From the NCBI RefSeq assembly GCF_021735925.1, contig NZ_WMEA01000001.1, positions 124,001 through 188,000 on the forward strand: DNA of 64,000 nt, written 5' to 3'. Below, in pieces: positions 17,749-27,315 of the stretch. A program made the position numbers and the translations under genes. Each line of letters opens with the position of its first letter. The first letter of the stretch is position 1. The notes below the pieces were generated by a model. The model was not told where the DNA came from. It saw nothing but the letters and a program-made list of their open reading frames with translations, and made no database searches. The DNA is from Loktanella sp. M215. Lineage in GTDB: Bacteria; Pseudomonadota; Alphaproteobacteria; Rhodobacterales; Rhodobacteraceae.

Positions 17749-18243
17749 ATGGCCCTGCCTGCATCCGCCGCATGGTGGTTCCTGCTGATCGCCGTGCCTG
17801 TCGGGTTGTGGGTCGCCTATACCGACCTGTCGCGGATGAAGATCACCAATGCCGCCGTCGTCACGCTTTTTGCCGGTTACGCGTTGCTGGGCCTGATCGC
17901 CCTGCCGTTTCAGACATACCTGTGGGGCTACGCGCATCTGGCCGTCGTGCTGGTGATCGGCATCATCTTGAATGCGGTGGGCGGCGTCGGCGCGGGTGAC
18001 GCGAAATTTGCAGCCGCAGCGGCCCCGATGATCGCACTGGGGGATGCGAGCATCGTCCTTTACCTCTTCGGCCTGTCGCTGCTGCTGGGCTGGGCGCTGC
18101 ACCGCATCGCCCGGATGACGCCCCTGCGCCGGATGGCACCCGACTGGGCCAGCTGGACCTCGGGTCGCCGGTTTCCGATGGGGCTGCCCTTGTCGATGAC
18201 CCTCGTCGCCTATCTGGCACTGGCGGCGCACGGCGGGTTGTGA
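17749..18243 (+). CDS. cpaA: Prepilin peptidase CpaA/TadV
   Basis: Membrane aspartic protease that removes the leader of the Flp pilins. I begin it at the ATG right after the TPR gene (MALPASAAWWFLLIAVPVG), giving 164 residues; a longer frame would overlap the upstream gene. Five or six membrane helices are visible. The two catalytic aspartates are in YTDLSRMKITN (about residue 25) and in the GVGAGDAKFAAA motif (GxGD type, about 84). The product size is that of the short Tad-type peptidases without the methylase domain. Confidence 0.9.
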   Translation: MALPASAAWWFLLIAVPVGLWVAYTDLSRMKITNAAVVTLFAGYALLGLIALPFQTYLWGYAHLAVVLVIGIILNAVGGVGAGDAKFAAAAAPMIALGDASIVLYLFGLSLLLGWALHRIARMTPLRRMAPDWASWTSGRRFPMGLPLSMTLVAYLALAAHGGL

Positions 18244-18358
18244 TGCGGCAAAAGTCGCGATTGGGAAACCGCTTGTCCATCATTTCGCCATAAACCCCCC
18301 GCATACCGGCATCTGACGGGAGGGTCGATCCACCCGCAGTTTGTCAGGGGGCGATCTT

Positions 18359-19669
18359 TTGAACATGCAAAGCACCGGGGTTCTGGCCCCGCCGAGCCCC
18401 CGAACGCTGGACGGTATGGCCCTGCCCCTGCCGATGATGCGCGACATCCTGATCAAGACCATGTTCCGCATGAACCTGACTCTGGTGACGCAATTGTCCA
18501 AGGCCATCTGCCTGCCGGTCAACGTCACACAGGAACTGATGGACCTTGCCCGCAGCCAGCTGCTGCTGGAGGCGACGGGCAGTCTTTCCTCGTCCGGTAA
18601 CACGGAAATGGGCTATCAGCTGACCGACGCCGGCCGCAAGCGCGCGAACGAGGCGCTGGCCCAGTCCGAATATTATGGCGCCATGCCGGTGCCGCTCGAC
18701 GTTTACCGCGAGCAGATCAAGCGCCAGTCGATCCGGAATATCCAGATCACCCGCGACCAGCTGACGACGGCGATGGGTCACCTGATCCTGCCGCCCTCGC
18801 TGATCTCGAACCTTGGCCCTGCCGTATCATCGGGACGCTCGATCCTGATGTATGGGCCTCCGGGCAACGGCAAATCATCGATCTCCAACGGAATCCGCGA
18901 TGCACTGGGGGACAAGATCTATGTGCCCCGCGCCATCGAATATTCCGGTCAGGTGATCACCGTCTATGACCCCATCGTCCATGCCGCGGCCGAAGACGAC
19001 GAACAGGACCCCAATTCCCTGCGCCGCACGACGGGTCGGTTCGACACCCGTTACGTCCGCTGCGAACGCCCCACCGTCATCACCGGCGGCGAGCTGTCGC
19101 TTGACATGCTGGACCTTGTCTACAACCCCGTCGCGCGCACCTATCAGGCGCCGCTGCAGATGAAATCGACCGGTGGCATCTTCATCGTCGACGACCTTGG
19201 CCGTCAGGCGGAACCGCCACAAAGCCTCGTGAACCGCTGGATCGTCCCGCTGGAGGAAAGCAAGGATATCCTCGCCCTGCAGTCGGGCGAGAAGTTCGAG
19301 GTGCCCTTCGACACGCTCGTCATCTTCTCGACCAACTTTCATCCCAACGCGATCTTCGACCAGGCGGCGCTGCGGCGGATCTTCTTCAAGATCAAGATCG
19401 ACGGGCCAAGCCAGGCCGACTTCCTCAAGATCTTCGCCCTTGTGGCGCGCAAGAAGAAGATGCCGCTGGACGAAGCCACGCTGATCCACCTGCTGAACAA
19501 CCTCTATCCGACGATCGACAACGTCTATGCGAACTACCAGCCGGTGTTCCTGATCGACCAGATGATTTCGATCTGCGACTTCGAAGGCATCCCCTACCAG
19601 ATGAATCCGGCGATGATGGACCGCGCCTGGGCCAACATGTTCGTCAAGGATGAAGAGATCGTCCGCTGA
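18359..19669 (+). CDS. AAA ATPase of unclear role adjoining the Tad locus
   Basis: A 436-residue P-loop ATPase. Residues about 1-130 form a helical, winged-helix-like domain (MMRDILIKTMFRMNLTLVTQ ... GYQLTDAGRKRANEALAQSE); the ATPase core has Walker A YGPPGNGKSSISNGI (about 161-175), Walker B GGIFIVDDLGRQAEPP and a sensor-like FSTNFHPNAIFDQAALRRIF. TTG at 18359 is chosen because a GGGGG ribosome-binding site lies seven bases before it; TTG 18341 and ATG 18365 are alternatives. It is separated by 115 bp from cpaA. No catalytic partner domain is visible; it could be a remodelling ATPase for pilus or secretion components, but this is guesswork from position. Confidence 0.75.
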   Translation: MNMQSTGVLAPPSPRTLDGMALPLPMMRDILIKTMFRMNLTLVTQLSKAICLPVNVTQELMDLARSQLLLEATGSLSSSGNTEMGYQLTDAGRKRANEALAQSEYYGAMPVPLDVYREQIKRQSIRNIQITRDQLTTAMGHLILPPSLISNLGPAVSSGRSILMYGPPGNGKSSISNGIRDALGDKIYVPRAIEYSGQVITVYDPIVHAAAEDDEQDPNSLRRTTGRFDTRYVRCERPTVITGGELSLDMLDLVYNPVARTYQAPLQMKSTGGIFIVDDLGRQAEPPQSLVNRWIVPLEESKDILALQSGEKFEVPFDTLVIFSTNFHPNAIFDQAALRRIFFKIKIDGPSQADFLKIFALVARKKKMPLDEATLIHLLNNLYPTIDNVYANYQPVFLIDQMISICDFEGIPYQMNPAMMDRAWANMFVKDEEIVR

Positions 19670-19708
19670 GCGCTTGACCAAGACAGGTCCGCGGCCCACT
19701 TCAGGGAC

Positions 19709-22108
19709 ATGGATCTGCCCCCCGTCATTGCCGATTGGTTTGCCGCACGCGGCTGGTCCATTCACCCGCACCAGCAGGCGATGCTGGACCGCAGCGATGC
19801 CCCTGCCCTGCTGTTGATCGCCCCCACGGGCGGTGGCAAGACGCTGGCGGGTTTCCTGCCGACGCTGGCGGAACTGGCGGCCGGCACCCACACCGGCCTG
19901 CACACCCTCTACGTCTCGCCGCTCAAGGCGCTGGCCGCCGACATCAAGCGCAACCTGACGACCCCCGTCACCGACATGGGACTGCCGATCCGTATCGAGG
20001 ATCGCACCGGCGACACCTCTGCCACCCAGAAAAAGCGCCAGCGCGCCGACCCGCCGCATATCCTGCTGACGACGCCGGAAAGCCTGGCCCTGCTGACCTC
20101 CTACGAGGATGCGCCACGCATGTTCGCGGGCGTGCAGCGCATCATCGTCGACGAGATCCACGCGCTGGCCGAGAGCAAGCGCGGCGACCAGTTGATGCTG
20201 GCCCTGTCCCGTGTGCAGGCGATGGCCCCCGGCCTGCGCCGCGTCGGCCTGTCCGCCACCGTCGAAAACCCGGCCCGCATCGCAAGCGGCCTCGCCTGTC
20301 ATCCCGACCCTTGCGAAATCCTCTACGCCGATCCCGGACCCAATCCCGACATTTCCATGCTGGTGACGCAAGAACGTCCGCCCTGGGCCGGGGGTGGCGC
20401 GAAATACGCCATTCCCGCCGTGCTGGAGCAGGTGAAACAGCACAAGACCACGCTGATCTTTCACAACACCCGCGCGCAGGCCGAGATCTTCTTTCGCAAC
20501 CTCTGGCTCGCCAACGACACCGACCTGCCGATCGGCATCCACCACGGCAGCCTTGACCGCGACCAGCGCCAGCGGGTCGAGGCGGCGATGGTGGCGGGGA
20601 CGCTCAGGGCCATCGTCTGCACCGGGTCGCTTGATCTGGGCATCGACTGGGGCGATGTGGATCTGGTGATTCAGGTCGGCGCGCCGAAGAACGTCAAGCG
20701 CCTGATCCAGCGCATCGGCCGTGCCAATCACCGCTACAACGCGCCGTCAAAGGCGTTGCTGGTCCCCGCCAACCGGTTCGAGGTCGTCGAATGCGTTGCC
20801 GCCTTGCAGGCCGCCCGTGACCATGAACTCGACGGCGATCCCCCCGGCCCCGGCCCGCGCGACGTGCTGTGCCAGCATATCCTGATCCGCGCCTGCGCCG
20901 GGCCGTTTGCGGCGGATGACCTTTACGCCGAGGTCCGCACCGTCGGCGCCTACAGCACCCTGACACGCGACAGCTTCGACGCCTGCCTCGATTTCTGCGC
21001 GACCGGGGGCTACGCCCTCGCCGCTTACGACCGCTGGAAACGCCTGCAGTTGCGCGACGGCCTCTGGCACCTGCGCGATCCCCGCGCCACGCGTGACCTG
21101 CGGATGAACATCGGCACCATTCAGGATACCGACACGCTGAAGGTCCGCCTCAAGGGCGGGTTCAAACCGTTGGGCGAGATCGAGGAATCCTTTGCCGCAA
21201 CCCTGACCCCCGGCGACACCTTCCTGATCGGCGGCGAAATCGTCCGCTACGAATCCATGAAAGAGATGTCGGTTCAGGTCACCCGTCGCGCCGACAAGAC
21301 GCCCAAGATCGCGACCTTCATGGGGACGAAATTCGCCACCTCCACGCAGCTATCCCAGCGTATCTTGCGGATGTTCCGGCAGGACGACTGGCCCGACCTG
21401 CCGATGCACACCGCCGAATGGCTGCACCTGCAGCGCGCGTGGTCGAAATTGCCGGAGGCCGACCGGATCCTCGTGGAATCCTTCCCCCACGACGGCCGCG
21501 CGCACACCTGTTTCTACGGTTTTGCGGGGCGCAATGCGCAACAGACCCTCGGCCTGCTGCTGACCAAGCGGATGGAGGAACTGGGCCTCAACCCCCTCGG
21601 CTTCGTCTCGACCGACTACGCCACGCTGGTCTGGGGTCTGACCCCGGTGGACGATCCCGCGCCACTGTTCGACAAGGATGCCCTGCACGACGGTTTCGCC
21701 GACTGGCTGGCGGGCAACGCCGTGATGAAACGGACCTTTCGCGCTTCGGCCACGATCGCGGGGCTGATCCAGCGGAACCTGCCGCAGGCGCGCACGTCGG
21801 GGCGTCAGGCGACGTTTTCCTCTGACATCCTTTACGACACGCTGGCAAAATACGACCCCGACCACCTGATCATGCAGGTCACCCGCGAAGAGGCGCTGCG
21901 CGGCCTCGTCGATTTCGGCCGGGTCGAAGAAATGCTGACCCGCACCGCGGGCCGCGTCGATCACGTCATCCTGCCCCGCGTCAGCCCCCTTGCCGCGCCC
22001 ATGCTGCTGGAGGCGGGCCGCGTCCCCATCGCCGGTGCCGGACGCGAGCGCCTGATGGAAGACGCCGCCGCCCGCCTGATGGAAGAGGCGGGGCTGTCCG
22101 CGCTGTGA
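19709..22108 (+). CDS. Lhr-type DEXH-box helicase (ligase-associated family)
   Basis: A 799-residue SF2 helicase. RecA-like domain 1 has Walker A LIAPTGGGKTLAGFLPTLAE (about 36-55) and the DEIH box (IIVDEIHALAESKRGDQL, near 148); domain 2 carries LIFHNTRAQAE, GSLDLGIDWGDVDLVIQVGA and LIQRIGRANHR. The remainder matches the Lhr-core winged-helix and C-terminal domains. The family is usually found beside an ATP-dependent DNA ligase, an exonuclease and the phosphoesterase PdeM; none of these is next to it here. Instead an Mre11-like nuclease and an SMC-like ATPase follow on the same strand. Confidence 0.92.
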   Translation: MDLPPVIADWFAARGWSIHPHQQAMLDRSDAPALLLIAPTGGGKTLAGFLPTLAELAAGTHTGLHTLYVSPLKALAADIKRNLTTPVTDMGLPIRIEDRTGDTSATQKKRQRADPPHILLTTPESLALLTSYEDAPRMFAGVQRIIVDEIHALAESKRGDQLMLALSRVQAMAPGLRRVGLSATVENPARIASGLACHPDPCEILYADPGPNPDISMLVTQERPPWAGGGAKYAIPAVLEQVKQHKTTLIFHNTRAQAEIFFRNLWLANDTDLPIGIHHGSLDRDQRQRVEAAMVAGTLRAIVCTGSLDLGIDWGDVDLVIQVGAPKNVKRLIQRIGRANHRYNAPSKALLVPANRFEVVECVAALQAARDHELDGDPPGPGPRDVLCQHILIRACAGPFAADDLYAEVRTVGAYSTLTRDSFDACLDFCATGGYALAAYDRWKRLQLRDGLWHLRDPRATRDLRMNIGTIQDTDTLKVRLKGGFKPLGEIEESFAATLTPGDTFLIGGEIVRYESMKEMSVQVTRRADKTPKIATFMGTKFATSTQLSQRILRMFRQDDWPDLPMHTAEWLHLQRAWSKLPEADRILVESFPHDGRAHTCFYGFAGRNAQQTLGLLLTKRMEELGLNPLGFVSTDYATLVWGLTPVDDPAPLFDKDALHDGFADWLAGNAVMKRTFRASATIAGLIQRNLPQARTSGRQATFSSDILYDTLAKYDPDHLIMQVTREEALRGLVDFGRVEEMLTRTAGRVDHVILPRVSPLAAPMLLEAGRVPIAGAGRERLMEDAAARLMEEAGLSAL

Positions 22109-22259
22109 ACCGACGCGCGCACCGATGGCGCAGTCAAAGGGCGAATGGGGTGTTGCCCCGTGTCCGATAACCGGTTGCAACGCGGCGCAGAGGCATCACA
22201 ATGCAGCGCACCCTGTCCCGACCGCGTGCCGCCCCGATGTTGCACCCAAGGAATCTTTC

Positions 22260-23390
22260 ATGTCGTTTCGTTTCATCCATACCTCGGACCTGCACCTTGG
22301 CACCCGGTTCGCAAACATCCCCGAACCCGCCGACGGCAGCATCCGCGGCCGCCTGCGCGAGGCGCGGCACGGGGCGATTGGCCGGATTGCGCAGGCGGCG
22401 CGGGACCACGGCGCGACGGACATCCTAGTGGCGGGCGATACCTTCGACACACCCACCCCGTCGCTCAGCGTGGTGCGGCAGGCGCTGGCTGCGATGGCAG
22501 ACGACCCGTCGATCCGCTGGTGGCTGCTGCCGGGCAACCACGACAACCTGCGCGAGGCAGAGCCGCTGTGGGACATGATCCGGCAGGACGGCCCCGATAA
22601 CTTGCACTGCATCACCACCGCCGGCGCGATCAGCCTGTCGCCGGCGGCGACCTTGCTGCCCTGCCCGGTCGTCTGGCGGTCCTCTGGCGTCGATCCGACC
22701 GAGGCGCTGACCACCATGCCATCGGACGACGGCAGCCTGCGGATCGGGCTGGCCCATGGCGGTGTCACGGATTTCACCGATGCGGGCGCCAATATCCCGC
22801 CCGACCGGGACCGGACCGCCCGACTGGATTATCTGGCGCTGGGCGACTGGCACGGTCGGGTGCAGATCGGGCCGCGCGTCCATTATTCCGGCAGCCCCGA
22901 ACAGGACCGGTTCAAGCATGGCCAGCGCGGCGTCTGCCTGGCCGTGACGCTTGACGGACCGGGGGTGCCGCCGGGGGTCGAGGAGGTCACGACCGGTGCC
23001 CTCCTGTGGCAGGACCTGACCGTGGACCTGACGCCCGGGGCTGACGCCACGGCGGCGCTGGCCGCCGTGCTGCCGACAGCGGCGCGGCGTGACGTGCTGC
23101 TGCGGGTCCATGCCACGGGCCGGGCGGGTCTGCCGGATCAGGTCGCCCTGCGCCGCGCTGCCGACCGCATCGGCCCGGAGTTCGCGCATTTCGACCTGCG
23201 CACCGACACGCTGCGGACGCAATACGATCTGGCCGATCTGGACGAGATCGACCGTGGCGGTGCGCTGCGTCTGGCCGCCGACAGCCTGAAGGCGGAGGCC
23301 GAGGACGACACGCTGGCGCAAGAGGCGCGCGACGTCTCGGCCGATGCGCTGGCCCGGCTTTATGCCATCGTAAAGGAGGACGCGGTATGA
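22260..23390 (+). CDS. SbcD/Mre11-like DNA repair exonuclease (YhaO type)
   Basis: A 376-residue calcineurin-like phosphoesterase with all Mre11-type metal motifs: SDLHLG (about 9-14), AGDTFDTP (about 59), PGNHDN (about 88), AHGG (about 163) and ALGDWHGR (about 192). The start is the ATG giving MSFRFIHTSDLHLG with AAGGA upstream; an earlier in-frame ATG would add 45 unconserved residues. Its stop overlaps the next start (ATGA), so nuclease and ATPase are translationally coupled, as for SbcD-SbcC and YhaO-YhaN pairs. Confidence 0.9.
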   Translation: MSFRFIHTSDLHLGTRFANIPEPADGSIRGRLREARHGAIGRIAQAARDHGATDILVAGDTFDTPTPSLSVVRQALAAMADDPSIRWWLLPGNHDNLREAEPLWDMIRQDGPDNLHCITTAGAISLSPAATLLPCPVVWRSSGVDPTEALTTMPSDDGSLRIGLAHGGVTDFTDAGANIPPDRDRTARLDYLALGDWHGRVQIGPRVHYSGSPEQDRFKHGQRGVCLAVTLDGPGVPPGVEEVTTGALLWQDLTVDLTPGADATAALAAVLPTAARRDVLLRVHATGRAGLPDQVALRRAADRIGPEFAHFDLRTDTLRTQYDLADLDEIDRGGALRLAADSLKAEAEDDTLAQEARDVSADALARLYAIVKEDAV

Positions 23391-26005
23391 AACTGCGCGC
23401 CATCACCCTCAACAACGTGCGCCGGTTCACCGTGCCCACGGGCGTCAGCGGCATCGGTGACGGGCTTAACGTGCTGAGCGAGCCGAACGAGCATGGCAAG
23501 TCGACCCTGTTCGACGCGATCCACGCGGTGTTCTTCAAGGCGCACGGCGCCAACGACCGCGAGATCAAGGCGCTGAAGCCCCACGCGGGCGGCGCGCCAG
23601 AGGTCACGGTCGAGGTCGAAACGCCCGACGGTCGCTTTGTCATCGCCAAGCGCTGGACATCGAAGGCACAGGCGACGGTCCACTGCGCCGGCGTCCTGAT
23701 CGCCCAGGCCGACGCGGCCGAGGCATGGATTGCGCAACTGGTCGGTGCGACGTCGGGGGGGCCGTCGGGGCTCGTCTGGGTGCGTCAGGGCCTGACAGGA
23801 TTGACAGCGGGATCGCAGCGCGAACAGGCGGCAGCGTTGGAGGCCCGGCGCGACCTGATGTCGTCTGTCTCGGACGAGGTCGAGGCGATGACCGGCGGGC
23901 GGCGCATGGATGCAGCCTTGGCCCGCTGCAAAGAGGAATTGGCGAAGCTTGCCACCGGGACCGGGCAGAAGAAGGCTGGCGGGCCGTGGCGCGCGGCCTC
24001 CGATCAGGTGGATGCGCTGCTGGCGCAGCAGGTGGATCTGACCGCAACGGCGGCGGCGTTGCATGCCGCCCTTGACGATCGCAAGCAGAAGCGGCGTGCG
24101 CTGGCAGAGGTCGAGGCCCCGGACGCCGCCACGATCCGCAAGGACCGGCTGGACGCCGCGACCGAGGCGCACCGCGTGGCCGAACGCCACGCTGAACTGA
24201 CAGAGACCGCAGCGCGCAAGGTTACCGCCGCCCGCCTTGCCCTGACCGCCGCCCTGGCGCGGCGCGATGCGCTGCAGCGGGCGCAGGCTGAACAGGACGA
24301 GGCGACCCGGCAGGCTGCGGCGGCGACCGCAGCACGGGCTGCGGCGCAGGAGACCCTTGCGGCGGCCCGCGACGGGTTGGACCGCGCGGAAACCGCGCTG
24401 GGGCAAGCGCAGACTGCCCTGACAGTGGCCGAGACGGCGCAGCGGCATGTGGAACGGCAGCGCGCCGCGCGTGACGGGGCCGCGCGCCGGGCGGACCTTG
24501 CGCAGCGCATCGCCGATGCCGAAGCCGCCCGCAGCGTGATCGAGGCGCATGCCGCCGCGGCGCAGACCGGCCCCGACCGGGCGGCGGTGCAACAGATCGA
24601 CCGGCTGGCGACAGCATTGGCGACCGCGCGGGCTACGCGCGACGCGATGGCGGTGCAGATCGTCGTGTCCTATGCGGCGGATCCGCACGACCGGGTGCGG
24701 ATGGATGGCACGGCCCTTGCGGACGGCACCGCCTATGCGATCTCGCGCGGGGCCATCCTGTCGGTCGCCGGTCTGGGCGAGATCGCGGTCAGGCCCGGCG
24801 CAGCGGCCCCCGACAGCGACGCCGTGGAACAGGCCGACCGTGCGCTGGCCCGGGCGCTCGCCGCTTTCGACCTGCCCGATGTCGCCGCCGCGCATAGCGC
24901 AGCCGAGGCGCGCACGTATGCGGCCACCCGGGCTGGCGAGGCGCGGGCGCGTCTTGACGGGCTGGCACCCGATGGCATCGACCCTCTGCGCGAGGCGTTG
25001 GCGGCCATTCCCGCGCCCGTCGCGGCGGAAGAGGCTCTTGATCCGCAGGCCGTCGAGGATGCGTTGCACGAGGCCCGCGCCGGGCAGACGGCGGCGCAGA
25101 CGGCACAGCGCGCCGCAGCAGAAGCGATGTCCCGCGCCCGCGAAAGTGCCGCGAAGGCAGAGGCGGAGTTTGCCGCAGGACAGGACCGCGTGACCCGCGC
25201 CGTTGCCGGCCTGAAGGGATTCGATGACACGACGCTGGCGCAGCTGACAGAGGCGGTGACGCAGGCCACGACGGCCCTTGATGCTGCCGAAGCGGTTCAC
25301 GCCGAACAGACCCGCCACGCGCCGGATCTGGCGGCGGCTGCGGCAACTCTGGCCCGGGCGCGGTCGGTGGATGAGGCTGCCCGCGCCGAAATCGCGCGCC
25401 TGCGGCCCGAGATCGCGCGGCTTGACGAACGTATCGCCAGCGGGTCCGGCGACGCGGTCGAGGAACGACTGGCGGAATGCGAAGCGGCACTGATCGCCGC
25501 CGAGGCGACGCTCGCCCGCTACGGCCATGAGGTCGCCGTGCTGCAACGCCTCGAATCCGCCCTGACCGCGGCGCGGGTTGCTGCGCGGGAAAAATACTTC
25601 GCCCCCGTCGCGGCAGAGCTGAAGCCGCTGCTGCACCTGCTCTGGCCCGATGCGGAACTGACATGGACGCAGGACACGCTGCTGCCGGAATCGCTGATCC
25701 GCAACGGACAGACCGAACCGCTCGACATCCTGTCGGGGGGCACGCAGGAACAGATCGCGTTGCTGGTGCGGCTTGCCTTTGCCCGCATGTTGACCCGCGA
25801 CGGGCGGCATGCGCCGGTGCTGCTGGACGATGCGCTGGTCTTTACCGACGACGACCGGATCGAGCGCATGTTCGACGCCCTGCACCGGCAGGCTGGCGAT
25901 CTGCAGATCATCGTCCTCAGCTGCCGCCAGCGCGCGTTCCGCGATCTGGGCGGTGCCCGGTTGCGGTTGTCATCCGACGCGGTGGAAGGCGCGCTGACCG
26001 CCTGA
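23387..26005 (+). CDS. SMC-like ATPase (SbcC/Rad50/YhaN type, no zinc hook)
   Basis: An 872-residue ABC ATPase with a long coiled coil. The N-terminal Walker A is unusual, SEPNEHGKSTLFDAIHAVFF (about 30-49). The C-terminal half carries the ABC signature ILSGGTQEQIALLVRLAFAR (about 780) and Walker B PVLLDDALVFTDDDRI. Between them lies about 600 residues of Ala/Glu/Arg-rich heptad sequence. No CxxC appears anywhere, so the zinc hook of Rad50/SbcC is missing, as in YhaN-like proteins. A bidirectional hairpin terminator follows 45 bp after the stop. Confidence 0.85.
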   Translation: MKLRAITLNNVRRFTVPTGVSGIGDGLNVLSEPNEHGKSTLFDAIHAVFFKAHGANDREIKALKPHAGGAPEVTVEVETPDGRFVIAKRWTSKAQATVHCAGVLIAQADAAEAWIAQLVGATSGGPSGLVWVRQGLTGLTAGSQREQAAALEARRDLMSSVSDEVEAMTGGRRMDAALARCKEELAKLATGTGQKKAGGPWRAASDQVDALLAQQVDLTATAAALHAALDDRKQKRRALAEVEAPDAATIRKDRLDAATEAHRVAERHAELTETAARKVTAARLALTAALARRDALQRAQAEQDEATRQAAAATAARAAAQETLAAARDGLDRAETALGQAQTALTVAETAQRHVERQRAARDGAARRADLAQRIADAEAARSVIEAHAAAAQTGPDRAAVQQIDRLATALATARATRDAMAVQIVVSYAADPHDRVRMDGTALADGTAYAISRGAILSVAGLGEIAVRPGAAAPDSDAVEQADRALARALAAFDLPDVAAAHSAAEARTYAATRAGEARARLDGLAPDGIDPLREALAAIPAPVAAEEALDPQAVEDALHEARAGQTAAQTAQRAAAEAMSRARESAAKAEAEFAAGQDRVTRAVAGLKGFDDTTLAQLTEAVTQATTALDAAEAVHAEQTRHAPDLAAAAATLARARSVDEAARAEIARLRPEIARLDERIASGSGDAVEERLAECEAALIAAEATLARYGHEVAVLQRLESALTAARVAAREKYFAPVAAELKPLLHLLWPDAELTWTQDTLLPESLIRNGQTEPLDILSGGTQEQIALLVRLAFARMLTRDGRHAPVLLDDALVFTDDDRIERMFDALHRQAGDLQIIVLSCRQRAFRDLGGARLRLSSDAVEGALTA

Positions 26006-26044
26006 ATCGCGACCTGTGCTCTGGCAAGGGCACGCGCCGGACAC

Positions 26045-26073
26045 GAAAAAGGCGGCCACGTCGGGCCGCCTTT
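26045..26073. terminator. Bidirectional terminator between convergent units
   Basis: GGCGGCC (26051-26057) and GGCCGCC (26064-26070) form a 7-bp stem with a 6-nt loop, with AAAAA before it and TTT after it. It would end both the rightward DNA-repair genes and the leftward TRAP receptor gene. Confidence 0.75.
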
Positions 26074-26094
26074 CCCGCCGATCAGACGGCTGGT

Positions 26095-27195
26095 TCAGTT
26101 CATGCCGTAGTCTGCGGGCAGCTTGTCGAAAACGTCGCTGTTCAGGCGCGCGATCATTGCGTCGCGGTCGCCGCCGGTTTCCTCGACGATGGCGGCCCAT
26201 TTGTCGATCAGGCCTTGAAACGTGTCGACCTTCGCCTGCGCATCCGTGACGCCGTAAGCGCTTTCGGCGTTGGTGACGATGATCGGCAGATCCTCGGCGA
26301 CGAAGGCATCCTTGTCGGCATTCATTTCGGCAGAGGGTTCGATCAGTTCGACGCCGTGTTCGTCAAGCTGGGCCAACGCCTCGGTATCCGCATTGGTATA
26401 GGCGATGGTTGAATCGACCGAGACCTGCGCGGCCTGACTCGTGATCAGCTTGCGCTGTTCGTCGGTCAGACCCGCCCACCAGTCGCGGTTCGTCGTCATC
26501 AGCGACAGCGAATGATAGGTGCCAAGGTTCAGCGTCGTCACGAACTTCGCCGCATCCCAAAGCTGGTAGGACTGGAAGGCACCGGGGGCCTGAATGGCCA
26601 CGTCCAGTGCGCCCTTGTCCAGACCCTCGAACATCTCGGAGCTGGGAACGTTGACTTCGATCGCGCCGACCTTCTGCGCCCAGCGGGACCACAGGCTGCC
26701 CGGCACGCGGACCTTCTTGCCCGCCAGATCGGCGGTCGCGCGGATCGGCACGTTGGAAATAATGGTATAGGGGGCCGTCGAATAGGTCCCGAGGTAAAGC
26801 ACGTTCTGCGCCTTGAACTCGTCGAGGCATTCCGGGCAATTCAGCAGGTTGTATTCGATGGCGGCCCCCATGGCCGCAAGGTTGTTGGGTGTGGCCAGTC
26901 CCATGTCTGCGACCAGCTGGGCGTTGGGCAGTTCCGCGGGGAAATAGGTCAGCGCCAGCATGCCCATGTCCGCGATGCCGTCGCCAAGACCCGCCAGTGC
27001 AGGTGTGGCGCCCAGCAGCGCGCCGCCTTCGAACTGCTGCACGTTGAAGCCGTTCTCGGTGAGCTTGGCGATGAAGGGGGCGTAGCCGACGGCGACCGGG
27101 TGCTTGGGTCCGGTCCACTGGCTGATGGTCATGTCCTGCGCCTGCACGCTGCCGCCCAAGGCAATTGCAAGGGCCACGATGCTCGTGAATTTCAT
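26095..27195 (-). CDS. TRAP transporter solute receptor (DctP family)
   Basis: Periplasmic binding protein for an organic acid, 366 residues. The start is at the ATG giving MKFTSIVALAIALGGSVQAQ, a clean signal peptide, preceded by GGGAGGAG; the frame open upstream is discarded. The DctP fold is recognisable from the middle region (LAGKKVRVPGSLWSRWAQKV, about 165-184, with the conserved substrate Arg) and the following SSEMFEGLDKGALDVAIQAP. The matching membrane subunits are 2-4 kb away in a separate unit, with an acyl-CoA dehydrogenase between. The substrate is probably a carboxylate degraded by the surrounding enzymes. Confidence 0.88.
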   Translation of the reverse strand: MKFTSIVALAIALGGSVQAQDMTISQWTGPKHPVAVGYAPFIAKLTENGFNVQQFEGGALLGATPALAGLGDGIADMGMLALTYFPAELPNAQLVADMGLATPNNLAAMGAAIEYNLLNCPECLDEFKAQNVLYLGTYSTAPYTIISNVPIRATADLAGKKVRVPGSLWSRWAQKVGAIEVNVPSSEMFEGLDKGALDVAIQAPGAFQSYQLWDAAKFVTTLNLGTYHSLSLMTTNRDWWAGLTDEQRKLITSQAAQVSVDSTIAYTNADTEALAQLDEHGVELIEPSAEMNADKDAFVAEDLPIIVTNAESAYGVTDAQAKVDTFQGLIDKWAAIVEETGGDRDAMIARLNSDVFDKLPADYGMN

Positions 27196-27239
27196 GTCTG
27201 TCTCCTCCCAGAGTTTTGGCGGTCTCCGCCACGCAAATT

Positions 27240-27258
27240 TGCGAAACACCGTTTCATT
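27240..27258 (-). promoter_or_regulatory. Dyad operator of the acyl-CoA island, site 1
   Basis: On the minus strand this reads AATGAAA-N5-TTTCGCA. The right half is embedded in a perfect 12-bp palindrome CGCAAATTTGCG at 27232-27243. It lies between the divergent TRAP receptor and acyl-CoA dehydrogenase genes. The same half-site TTTCGCA, with a GAA-containing partner 5 bp away, occurs at four other promoters of this island. Confidence 0.6.
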
Positions 27259-27315
27259 TTGGGCGGGGGCGGTGTTCAATGTCCAGAAGAATCCCTCATG
27301 TGGTGGAGTTTTGAC

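Noticed and set aside
18875..20731. 618-codon minus-strand frame across the AAA ATPase and helicase genes
   Set aside because: It runs antisense through two well-supported genes and has no family features.
23360..25885. 841-codon open frame on the minus strand opposite the SMC-like ATPase gene
   Set aside because: Arg/Gly/Gln-rich translation with no recognisable domain. It is the antisense shadow of a high-GC gene with clear motifs on the plus strand.
26512..27315. Long N-terminal extension of acyl-CoA dehydrogenase 1
   Set aside because: The extension is antisense to the TRAP receptor gene; a GTG with a good ribosome-binding site gives the normal N-terminus.
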